A stretch of 64,000 bases of DNA from the NCBI RefSeq assembly GCF_045446075.1, contig NZ_JBJJBQ010000007.1:111389-175388 (forward strand). The letters are read 5' to 3'. Positions 6,410 to 15,007 of the stretch are shown here, piece by piece. This stretch comes from Flavisericum labens. GTDB taxonomy: Bacteria > Bacteroidota > Bacteroidia > Flavobacteriales > Flavobacteriaceae. Every line of letters starts with the position of its first letter. The first letter of the stretch is position 1. Below the pieces are notes generated by a model. That model was given only the letters and a program-made list of their open reading frames with translations, was not told where the DNA came from and ran no database searches. The translations under genes and the position numbers were made by a program.

Positions 6410-9193
6410 ATGAACACAAGCATTTCCGAAGTAAACCCTAAAGAAAACATTATTATAAAAGGTGCAAAATTGCACAATCTTAAAAATATTGATGTTGTTA
6501 TACCTAGAAACAAATTAGTCGTAATAACAGGACTTTCGGGTTCGGGAAAATCCAGTTTGGCATTTGATACACTATACGCGGAAGGACAACGACGGTACGT
6601 TGAAAGCTTGTCTAGTTATGCCAGGCAGTTTCTTGGGCGATTAAACAAACCAAAAGTAGATTACATAAAAGGTATCGCCCCTGCTATTGCTATCGAGCAA
6701 AAGGTGAATTCTACCAATCCCCGTTCTACCGTAGGCACCACCACAGAAATTTATGATTATTTAAAGCTGTTGTTCGCCAGAATAGGAAAAACCTATTCGC
6801 CTGTTTCTGGAGACGAAGTTAAAAAAGACACGGTTACCGACGTTTTAAACTATTTAAAATCGTTCCCCGAAAGAGAAAAGCTTCTACTCCTCTCTCCCGT
6901 TCATTTGGAAGAAGGACGTTCTATGGAGAATAAGATAAAAACACTTTCACAGCAAGGCTATGCTAGATTAAAAATTAACGGTACAGTACTAAGAATTGAT
7001 GAAATCGAGTCAGTTTCAGAAAGCGATGAAATTCATTTGGTGGTCGATAGGATTATAACAAAAAGCGACGAAGACTTTTACAACCGATTGGCAGATGCTA
7101 TACAAACTGCATTTTTTGAAGGCAAAGGCGAATGTATAATTCAAACCATATCTGATAGCAAACAGCGCCATTTTAGCAATAAGTTTGAATTGGATGGTAT
7201 TGATTTTTTAGAGCCTAACATTCACCTATTCAGTTTTAATAACCCATATGGTGCTTGCCCCAAATGTGAAGGCTATGGTGATATTATTGGTATTGATGAA
7301 GATTTAGTAATACCCAATACAGGGCTTTCGATTTATGAAAACGCCATTTTCCCTTGGAAGGGCGAAAGCATGAGTTGGTATAAAGACCAATTGGTGAACA
7401 ATTCACATAAATTCGATTTTCCCATTCATAAACCCTACTTCGAATTATCCGATGGACAAAAGCAACTTATTTGGCAAGGCAATAAGTACTTTCAAGGTTT
7501 AAACTCCTTTTTTGCAGAACTGGAATCTAAAGCCTATAAAATACAAAACAGGGTAATGCTTTCACGTTATCGTGGAAAAACAAAATGCAAAGCTTGTAAC
7601 GGAAAACGACTGCGTAAAGAGGCTAACTACGTAAAAGTTGCTGGCGTGACAATAACCGATTTGGTGGAAATGCCTCTTAGCAAACTGGCCAATTTCTTTA
7701 AGCAACTTGAACTGAACGATTATGACACTCAAATAGCAAGTAGATTATTAAAGGAAATAAACAATAGACTTTCATTTTTAGCCAATGTGGGTTTGAATTA
7801 TTTAACGCTTAACAGAAAATCGAATACCCTATCTGGTGGAGAAAGCCAACGTATTAACTTGGCAACGTCGTTAGGAAGCAGCTTGGTAGGCTCTATGTAT
7901 ATTTTGGACGAACCCAGTATTGGTTTACACCCAAAGGACACAGAGCGTTTAATTTCAGTGTTAAAATCATTAAGGGATTTGGGCAACACCGTTATTGTTG
8001 TTGAACACGATGAAGATATCATGAAAGCTTCCGATACCATTATTGATATCGGCCCCGAAGCAGGAACGTTTGGAGGAAGTGTAGTTGCAGAAGGAAGTTT
8101 TGCTCATATTTTGGCTTCTAATTCCTTAACAGCCAGATACCTTAATAAAGAATTAAACATTGAAGTACCTCAAAAAAGAAGAAGCTCAAAATACTACGTA
8201 GATATTATTGGTGCTCGAGAAAATAATTTAAAAAACATCGATGTTCGCTTTCCGTTGGGCATGCTCACAGTAGTAACCGGAGTTTCCGGTAGCGGAAAGA
8301 GTACCTTGGTTAAGAAAATACTATTTCCAGCATTACAAAAACAACTTACAGATTTTAGCGATAAACCAGGACAATTTTCAAAAATTGAAGGGCATTTTAA
8401 AAACGTTCAGCATATTGAGTTTGTCGACCAAAACCCTATTGGGCGCTCCTCACGCTCTAATCCCGTTACATACATTAAGGCCTATGACGATATAAGAGCA
8501 TTATATTCAAAACAGAAATTGAGCAAAATAAGAAACTACCAGCCAAAACACTTTTCATTTAATGTAGACGGCGGACGCTGTGAGACTTGCAAAGGAGAAG
8601 GCGAAGTAACCATTGAAATGCAATTTATGGCCGATGTGCATTTGGAGTGCGAAACCTGTAAGGGTAAACGTTTCAAAAAAGAAGTTCTCGAGGTTACTTT
8701 TGCCGATAAAACCATCGACGATATATTAAATATGACTATCGATGATGCCGTTACATTTTTTGAAAAAAACGACCAAACAAAAATTAAAAACAAACTTAAG
8801 CCCTTACAAGATGTTGGTTTGGGTTATGTTACCTTGGGCCAAAGCTCATCTACGCTTTCTGGCGGCGAGGCCCAACGTATTAAATTGGCTTCTTTTTTAG
8901 GAAAAGGAAACAATAAGGAAAAAGCACTATTTATTTTTGACGAACCCACTACAGGACTTCATTTTCATGACATTAAAAAACTATTGAGATCCTTTGAAGC
9001 ACTTATAGAAAAAGGACACTCTATAATTGTTGTTGAACATAACATCGATTTAATAAAGTGTGCCGACTATATTATTGATTTAGGTCCTGAAGGAGGAGAA
9101 AACGGCGGCAGCCTTGTTGCTTCGGGCAAACCAGAAGATATTGCGAAGACAAAAAAATCTGGAATTAGCAAGTATTTAAAAGCCAAACTTTAG
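6410..9193 (+). CDS. uvrA: excinuclease ABC subunit A
   Basis: A 927-residue ABC ATPase that finds DNA lesions for nucleotide excision repair with UvrB. Two ATPase halves are visible: Walker A motifs GLSGSGKS (residues 41-48) and GVSGSGKS (about 624), and signature motifs LSGGESQRI (about 474) and LSGGEAQRI (about 816). The zinc modules are present as C-P-K-C (about 283) paired with C-K-A-C (about 393), and C-E-T-C (about 723) paired with C-E-T-C (about 747). Length is close to that of other UvrA proteins. I set the start at ATG 6410 (M-N-T-S-I) rather than TTG 6395 because of the promoter position. It has a single-gene transcription unit divergent from the sigma factor. Confidence 0.95.
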   Translation: MNTSISEVNPKENIIIKGAKLHNLKNIDVVIPRNKLVVITGLSGSGKSSLAFDTLYAEGQRRYVESLSSYARQFLGRLNKPKVDYIKGIAPAIAIEQKVNSTNPRSTVGTTTEIYDYLKLLFARIGKTYSPVSGDEVKKDTVTDVLNYLKSFPEREKLLLLSPVHLEEGRSMENKIKTLSQQGYARLKINGTVLRIDEIESVSESDEIHLVVDRIITKSDEDFYNRLADAIQTAFFEGKGECIIQTISDSKQRHFSNKFELDGIDFLEPNIHLFSFNNPYGACPKCEGYGDIIGIDEDLVIPNTGLSIYENAIFPWKGESMSWYKDQLVNNSHKFDFPIHKPYFELSDGQKQLIWQGNKYFQGLNSFFAELESKAYKIQNRVMLSRYRGKTKCKACNGKRLRKEANYVKVAGVTITDLVEMPLSKLANFFKQLELNDYDTQIASRLLKEINNRLSFLANVGLNYLTLNRKSNTLSGGESQRINLATSLGSSLVGSMYILDEPSIGLHPKDTERLISVLKSLRDLGNTVIVVEHDEDIMKASDTIIDIGPEAGTFGGSVVAEGSFAHILASNSLTARYLNKELNIEVPQKRRSSKYYVDIIGARENNLKNIDVRFPLGMLTVVTGVSGSGKSTLVKKILFPALQKQLTDFSDKPGQFSKIEGHFKNVQHIEFVDQNPIGRSSRSNPVTYIKAYDDIRALYSKQKLSKIRNYQPKHFSFNVDGGRCETCKGEGEVTIEMQFMADVHLECETCKGKRFKKEVLEVTFADKTIDDILNMTIDDAVTFFEKNDQTKIKNKLKPLQDVGLGYVTLGQSSSTLSGGEAQRIKLASFLGKGNNKEKALFIFDEPTTGLHFHDIKKLLRSFEALIEKGHSIIVVEHNIDLIKCADYIIDLGPEGGENGGSLVASGKPEDIAKTKKSGISKYLKAKL

Positions 9194-9208
9194 TGCTAAT
9201 TGAAAAAT

Positions 9209-10297
9209 TCAATAAAATAAAAATGCAAAAACCCCTAAAACGATAACAGTTAATGGGGCCACTAAAGATAAAAACAAGAGCATCGTTAGTGATGCCTTAA
9301 AAATGCTTGCAAACCATCCTTGTCTATAAAACCTTTTAACAGCAAACAATAAATATCCAAATGTAGAAAGCATTAAAATAAAATCTATCCAATCTGGTAT
9401 ATCATAAATAAAATTGATGATTAAAATAATGCTAAATACGGTAAACAAAAATGCAAAATAGTAAAAACTAAAAACGAGATGATGTGCGTACAGGCCTCTT
9501 TTTCTATAAAGTAGTTTTAATATTAGAGCAAAAATGGGCAACAAGAAAAACATCGCAAATGGTATGGCATCATAAAAAGTTTGCAAAATACCCCCTCCCT
9601 TTCTTGATTTATAAAACTTAAGTGCTTGAGAATACATTCGCTTTTTAAAGGCACTTGCTTCATCTGGCATACCCATTGCTTTGTAGATCAAATCGTTCGA
9701 AGCTCCCAGTTCCAATAATGAATCGACAGCCTTTGTGTTATAGTCAAGTTCTACTATATCTTTTTTGTTACTTTTGGTTGCATCAATTAAAGAATCTGTT
9801 TCTTCGCTATACAATTCTTCCAATACCTCATTTTGATTAAAAGCATTCTCCAACACTTCTTTATCTGCTGTTTCCGGAATAATTTGTTTTAAGCGTTCGC
9901 CCACCTTTAATGACTCATTATTAATTGATTTAAGTGAATCCATTTGATTAAATGACCAACCAACTTTTTCATCCATATCTTTCACCTGTTGTCGCTGGAC
10001 AAAAGAAAACAGAAAGAAAAATACAACGGTAACGAACAAGTACATTTGCGCAGGATGCAGGTAAAGTAAACGTTTTCCCGCAATAAACTTACTAGCCAAA
10101 TACCCTGGTTTAAACAGCAAAGGCAAAAAGCTTTTAAAAAACCGAGCATCAAATGAAAAATAGTTACTTATTGTATTGTAAAACAAAATCTTTACTGTCA
10201 GTTCATCTTTAGCTTGCTGGCCACAATACGGACAAAATTTAAAACTTGACCGAAATTGCTCCTCACAATTTTTACATGTTTCTAACTTTCTTTCCAT
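9209..10297 (-). CDS. DUF3667 zinc-ribbon membrane protein
   Basis: A 362-residue protein with an N-terminal zinc ribbon (C8, C11, C22, C25: C-K-N-C and C-P-Y-C) followed by the conserved F-D-A-R-F-F-K-S-F-L-P-L-L-F-K-P-G-Y-L stretch of DUF3667. About five membrane segments follow: one near residues 85-100 and four in the C-terminal 120 residues. Between them is a polar, charged segment (about 100-225) of likely cytoplasmic or periplasmic location. The biochemical role of the family is unknown. The gene is convergent with uvrA, with only 15 bases between the stops, and no terminator hairpin is seen there. Confidence 0.85.
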   Translation of the reverse strand: MERKLETCKNCEEQFRSSFKFCPYCGQQAKDELTVKILFYNTISNYFSFDARFFKSFLPLLFKPGYLASKFIAGKRLLYLHPAQMYLFVTVVFFFLFSFVQRQQVKDMDEKVGWSFNQMDSLKSINNESLKVGERLKQIIPETADKEVLENAFNQNEVLEELYSEETDSLIDATKSNKKDIVELDYNTKAVDSLLELGASNDLIYKAMGMPDEASAFKKRMYSQALKFYKSRKGGGILQTFYDAIPFAMFFLLPIFALILKLLYRKRGLYAHHLVFSFYYFAFLFTVFSIILIINFIYDIPDWIDFILMLSTFGYLLFAVKRFYRQGWFASIFKASLTMLLFLSLVAPLTVIVLGVFAFLFY

Positions 10298-10672
10298 TAA
10301 AAACTAATCTTTGTTTTGATAAAATTTTATTGCAATGACTCCCTATAATTAGTTCTGATTTCACAATACCCAACACAAAATATTATTCAATAAATAAATT
10401 AACAAAAAAAAACTGCTGTATAATAATAATTAATCGAGAAAAAATTGGCTAACAAAAAATTAATCTAAAGAAGTACAGCTTCATAAGCTTTAAAAATAAT
10501 TAAGCAGTAATTTTTATACTATTTTAGACTCAATTTTGTTTTTTTTGGTAAGAATATCTTAAAAACTAATTATAAAATCGTTCATCGTTCAAAAATGCTA
10601 GCTAATTATTATTAATTCGTTAAATTTAACGTTCTAAAAACGAATATTAACTAAACCTAAATTCATTAAATT
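10298..10672. other. AT-rich intergenic region with a palindrome
   Basis: 375 bases without an ORF. The only structure I see is the perfect 14-base palindrome CGTTAAATTTAACG at 10618-10631, 42 bases before the start of the secreted repeat protein; a regulator site is possible. No clear -7 box of the TAnnTTTG type was found. Confidence 0.4.
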
Positions 10673-13600
10673 ATGAAGAAAATTACAAGTATTTTGGTTT
10701 TTATGCTCTTTGCAGCATTAATTCCAAATCAAATTGAAGCACAACAAAATGTCTTGTACGTTATACAAGACGGCACCAATGACGAAGGCAATGGTAGCTC
10801 TGTGCCCGGAAACGATGCTATAACCAGAATGTTGGAATCTGATACCAATTTCACCGTTTCATGGGTTAAAATAGCCAATGCAGATTTCACTGTTACAGAA
10901 ATGGGGGCTCAGGCAGCTGGAAGTAATGCTGTATCTAGTCCAGTTGATTTTACTGGTTTCGATTTGGTAATTGCTACCGAAAGTTTGGCGTCATCCAATG
11001 CTATTTTCAAGGCAGGTAACCCATTACACCCCGACCAATTATCAATCCCTGCTATATACGCTAAATCTTATGCTTTTAGAGGTAGTTCAACAGCATTGGT
11101 TACTTCTTCGTCTGTTGTTGTAAGAACTCAAGAATTATCTATGAGTGTTGTAAATGCGGCAAGCCCAATATTCAGTGGTATTGACGTATCTGGAGGTAGT
11201 GTTGAATTTTTAAGAACCACTTCAGACGATAATGGTAATCAACAAGGCCCTTTAGCATTAGACATTGTTAATGATCTTGAAATATCATCGGGCACAACCT
11301 TGTTGGCATCTGTACCCCATATCACTGATAACGCGACATCAGTAGGAATAAACTACTTCCCTTCAGGAACTCAAGTTGGTACAACAGCTGATGGTGCTTT
11401 TGCTCAGGATGCCATAGCATTACCATTTAGTTTTGGTGCAACCAGAAAAATGGATGGCGGCAATGTAACTTCAGAATTTTTAACTGTTTGGAGAAACGCT
11501 GCTTATATACTTACAGGACAAGCAGTTCCAGGTACATTATATGTTAACCCGGACTATGATAATTACGACATCGTTACTGAAACAACCGTTTATGACTTTA
11601 GAGATGGATCAATCATTCCAAATCCATCTGACGGTTACGTAATTCAAGGGTCTCCTGAAGCAGATGCTCAACCTCAAACCGATAGATTTAAAAGTGCTGA
11701 CGGAAGATTGGATTATAGACATGCTGCTGGTGATAACTACCACAGTTCTGGTTATGGACTGGACATGAAAAATGGTTCTAGGGTGCTATTAAAACCACTA
11801 GGCACAGCTGTTGTTAAGGTGCCTTTATCTCAATTTTCTAGTTTAGATTTTGATTTTAAAATGGCTAACAACAACAGTAAATCTTGGATTAAAGTAAACG
11901 GTAATACCCAAACTGCCAATCCTTACGCTGAAGTTCTTGAGGCCACAGCTGCTGACGGACAAGATTTAAACGAGTTTATCACAATAGAATTTTTTGCCAC
12001 AGTTGGTAACTCCCAAAATTTAGAATTTTTGGCAAGTGATGTAAATGGAGGTTCTGATATATATTTACCATACATTGAGGTGACTTACCAAACATTAAGA
12101 AAAACACCAACTATGGTGCTTTATCTAAACAATGCCAACTCTTCTGATGAAGGCGGTGCAACTTCGGTACCTGGAAACGATGCCATTACTAGAATGCTAA
12201 ATTCAGATGAAAACTTTGAAGTAACGGCAGGAACTATTGATGGTGGCGGTACCATTACACCTTCCGACCTTAGTCCTTATGATCTTATCATCATTCAAGA
12301 AGATGTATCTTCTGGTTCCAATGCTTTTAAATCTAGCGCAGATGGACCATTGGCTCCTAAAAACCTAACGGTTCCGGTTATCTATTGTAAATCGGAAGCG
12401 TTTAGAAATGACAAGGCAACTTTAACTACTGCCGCTGCAATTGATGGTAACAAAAGTAATATTTCGGTAACAGTTCCTGGTGCAAACCAATCTAACCCAA
12501 TATTCAGTGGCATTGATTTCTCTGGAGGAGATGACATACGATTATTCTATACTGCTACAAACGGGAATGGTTCAGGTACTGGTGACACAGCTATAAAAGT
12601 ATTGAATGGTTTAGAAATGGATCCAGTTGCTCCAACCTTAGCCACTACACCCGAGGTGAGTGATGCAAATTCTTCTGTTGTAATTAACCATATTCCTTCT
12701 GGAACAAAGCTAGGTACAGACGCAGGTGATGTCTCAACGCAAGATATCGTTGTTTTTGCATTCGGTTATGGAGCACAAGTTAGAGGCGATGGTAGAAATA
12801 TGACTTCTGAAGCATTGACTATTTGGAGAAATGCCGCTTATATGCTTACAGGTAAAGAAGTGCCAACTAGCCTTTACGAAAACGGGCAAGCTTACAGACA
12901 AATACTTTACGTTAACCAAACTGGTGTTGGTCAAGGAGAAGGCGCTTCAGCTCCAGGAGCTGACCCTGTAATAAACATGTTCAACGCAGACGATAATTTC
13001 TTTGTAACGTATGTTGAAACACCTTCTGACGGCAGTGCGCTTCCTGACATCTCTGGTTTCGATTTAGTGATCGCTCAAGAAACAATTAGCTCTGGAGCTG
13101 CACTTTTTCAACCTGGTGGTGCATTAGGCGTTAAAGATGTAACAACCCCAATTATTTACAACAAAACTTGGGCGTTTAGAGACGGAAGAGCGGTTACAGA
13201 CGCAGATGCTTCAGTTGAAGGAACCCAAAATGTATCGGTTACTGCAACCAATACGGCGCATCCACTTTTCAGTGGAATTGATTTCTCTGGAGGAGATGAT
13301 ATAAGAATCTTCAAGTCGGCAACTGCTAACGATGATGGAAGCACCGGTGGCAACAAAGCTATTGATGCACTTATCAATATTGATATTACACCAACAATAG
13401 CTGGTACAGCTAACTCTATAGCAACCGTACCTGAAGCAACAGACCCAAGCAGTTCTTTTGTAATCAATTATTTACCATCTGGGACTCAATTAGGTGAAGC
13501 CGCTACAGATGTACTTGGTGTTAATGCCGTGGCTTTGTCATTTAGTTACGGAGCAACCATTTTAGGTGATGGAGCGAACATCACACCAGAAGCTTTAACT

Positions 13601-14716
13601 ATTTGGAGAAATGCGGCTTACATGCTTATTTATGGTCCTACAGAAGTACCAACAACTCTTGTAGAAAACCCAGCTTATGTAACACCTGCAAAACTACTTT
13701 ATGTAAACCAAAGTGGTGTTGGCCAAGGTGCGGGCGCTTCCGCTCCTGGTGCAGATCCAGTTATAAACATGCTTAACGCTGATACTAACATTGAAGTAAC
13801 CTATGTTGAAACACCTTCAGACGGTAGTGCTATCCCAGATATTTCTGGTTTCGATGTAGTAATTGCACAAGAGACTATCAGTTCTGGTGCTGCATTATTC
13901 CAACCAGGTGGTGCGTTAGGAGTTAAAGATGTAACAACACCCATTATTTACAATAAAACTTGGGCTTTTAGAGACGGAAGAGCTATTACAGATGCTGATG
14001 CAGCTGTTGAAGGAACTCAAAACGTATCAATTACGGCAACCAATACCGTACACCCATTATATAGTGGAATCGATTTTACTGGCGGGAACGACATAAGAAT
14101 CTTTAAAGAAGCGACAGCAAATGACGATGGAAGTGTTGGTGGTAACAAAGCTATTGACGCAGGTATCAATATAGATATTACTCCTACCATAGCTGGCACA
14201 GCTAATTCATTAGCTACAGTACCAGAAGCTACTGATGTTACTAGTTCTTTTGTGGTTAACTATTTACCTTCTGGAACACAGCTAGGTACTGATGCAAATG
14301 ATGTCTTGGGAGTTAACGCCGTAGCATTATCATTTAGCTATGGAGCAACGGTTTTAGGTGATGGCGCTAACATTAGCCCAGAAGCCTTAACCATTTGGAG
14401 AAATGCTGTTTATATGTTAGCATTTGGGCCTACTGAAGTACCAACGACTTTAGTCGAAAACCCAGCGTTTACTCTAAGTATTGATAAAGTTGGAGAAGTA
14501 TCTAATGTTTCTTCAAACGTAAGAGCTATTGGAAATAGAATTTATGTTTCTGACGTAAAAACTTCAACTGAAGTTAACATTTATAGTATGACTGGGGCTC
14601 TTGTTAAAACAGTAAAAACTAATACTGATACCGATTTTAACTTTAACACAGGGCTTTATATTGCTACAGTTAAAACTATAGAAGGAGCCAAAGCTGTAAA
14701 ATTATTAGTACAATAA
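10673..14716 (+). CDS. secreted T9SS protein with four tandem Rossmann/GATase-like modules
   Basis: A 1347-residue protein with a signal peptide (residues 1-23, cut after I-E-A-Q) and a T9SS type A sorting domain at the end (about 1265-1347, with the I-Y-S-M-T-G-A-L-V-K segment). Four homologous modules of about 260 residues start near residues 25, 480, 741 and 1005. Each opens with a V-L-Y-V-N-Q strand, has P-G-x-D-x-V-I-x-M-L, then F-D-L-V-I-A-Q-E, P-I-I-Y-N-K-T-W-A-F-R, H-P-x-F-S-G-I-D-F-S-G-G and ends L-T-I-W-R-N-A-A-Y-M-L. The alternation looks like a ThuA/class I glutamine amidotransferase-like fold, but no nucleophile cysteine is seen. A different beta-rich domain (about 300-470) separates modules 1 and 2. 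Function unknown; the product should be on the cell surface or released. Paralogue of the next gene. Confidence 0.85.
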   Translation: MKKITSILVFMLFAALIPNQIEAQQNVLYVIQDGTNDEGNGSSVPGNDAITRMLESDTNFTVSWVKIANADFTVTEMGAQAAGSNAVSSPVDFTGFDLVIATESLASSNAIFKAGNPLHPDQLSIPAIYAKSYAFRGSSTALVTSSSVVVRTQELSMSVVNAASPIFSGIDVSGGSVEFLRTTSDDNGNQQGPLALDIVNDLEISSGTTLLASVPHITDNATSVGINYFPSGTQVGTTADGAFAQDAIALPFSFGATRKMDGGNVTSEFLTVWRNAAYILTGQAVPGTLYVNPDYDNYDIVTETTVYDFRDGSIIPNPSDGYVIQGSPEADAQPQTDRFKSADGRLDYRHAAGDNYHSSGYGLDMKNGSRVLLKPLGTAVVKVPLSQFSSLDFDFKMANNNSKSWIKVNGNTQTANPYAEVLEATAADGQDLNEFITIEFFATVGNSQNLEFLASDVNGGSDIYLPYIEVTYQTLRKTPTMVLYLNNANSSDEGGATSVPGNDAITRMLNSDENFEVTAGTIDGGGTITPSDLSPYDLIIIQEDVSSGSNAFKSSADGPLAPKNLTVPVIYCKSEAFRNDKATLTTAAAIDGNKSNISVTVPGANQSNPIFSGIDFSGGDDIRLFYTATNGNGSGTGDTAIKVLNGLEMDPVAPTLATTPEVSDANSSVVINHIPSGTKLGTDAGDVSTQDIVVFAFGYGAQVRGDGRNMTSEALTIWRNAAYMLTGKEVPTSLYENGQAYRQILYVNQTGVGQGEGASAPGADPVINMFNADDNFFVTYVETPSDGSALPDISGFDLVIAQETISSGAALFQPGGALGVKDVTTPIIYNKTWAFRDGRAVTDADASVEGTQNVSVTATNTAHPLFSGIDFSGGDDIRIFKSATANDDGSTGGNKAIDALINIDITPTIAGTANSIATVPEATDPSSSFVINYLPSGTQLGEAATDVLGVNAVALSFSYGATILGDGANITPEALTIWRNAAYMLIYGPTEVPTTLVENPAYVTPAKLLYVNQSGVGQGAGASAPGADPVINMLNADTNIEVTYVETPSDGSAIPDISGFDVVIAQETISSGAALFQPGGALGVKDVTTPIIYNKTWAFRDGRAITDADAAVEGTQNVSITATNTVHPLYSGIDFTGGNDIRIFKEATANDDGSVGGNKAIDAGINIDITPTIAGTANSLATVPEATDVTSSFVVNYLPSGTQLGTDANDVLGVNAVALSFSYGATVLGDGANISPEALTIWRNAVYMLAFGPTEVPTTLVENPAFTLSIDKVGEVSNVSSNVRAIGNRIYVSDVKTSTEVNIYSMTGALVKTVKTNTDTDFNFNTGLYIATVKTIEGAKAVKLLVQ
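12902..13693 (+). repeat. 792-base coding repeat, copy A (module 3)
   Basis: Module 3 of the 1347-residue protein; copy B starts 792 bases later at 13694. Long stretches agree almost base for base, for example around the F-R-D-G-R-A and S-S-G-A-A-L-F-Q-P-G-G segments. Confidence 0.8.
13694..14470 (+). repeat. 792-base coding repeat, copy B (module 4)
   Basis: Second copy of the module starting at 12902. Many differences are at third codon positions, which suggests a fairly recent tandem duplication held under protein-level selection. Confidence 0.8.
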
Positions 14717-14741
14717 TAAGTTCAACAACAATATTAAGTCT

Positions 14742-14772
14742 AAAAGGGATGCCAACTGGCATCCCTTTTTTT
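14742..14772 (+). terminator. rho-independent terminator of the first tandem-module gene
   Basis: AAAAGGGATGCC and GGCATCCCTTTT form a 12-bp stem with a four-base loop, followed by T-run. Its outer stem and downstream bases closely match the terminator at 17681, as if duplicated with the gene. Confidence 0.92.
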
Positions 14773-15007
14773 ATTTCCTAGAGTTAACTATCCTAGTCTT
14801 TCCTAAAACAATAAAATAATACAATTTATGATTTGACAACTTACCAATAGAAACTATCAAAAACTACTCGATTGAAAATTAAACGTTTACAAAATTGACC
14901 ATTGTACAAAAATATCGTTAAAACATAGTGTAATATTTAAATTCGTTTCATACGGTCTTATAAATTATTATAAAAATTTATTAAAACTCAAATTAAGCAA
15001 ACAAAAA

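Noticed and set aside
13156..13467. Minus-strand ORF of 103 codons inside the module protein
   Set aside because: It is a shadow of the repeated coding sequence; similar shadows appear at the matching place in module 4 and in the paralogue.
12902..14470. Long repeats at first taken for a mobile element or CRISPR-like array
   Set aside because: The units are in frame, 264 codons long and start with the same protein strand; no spacers or transposase are present.
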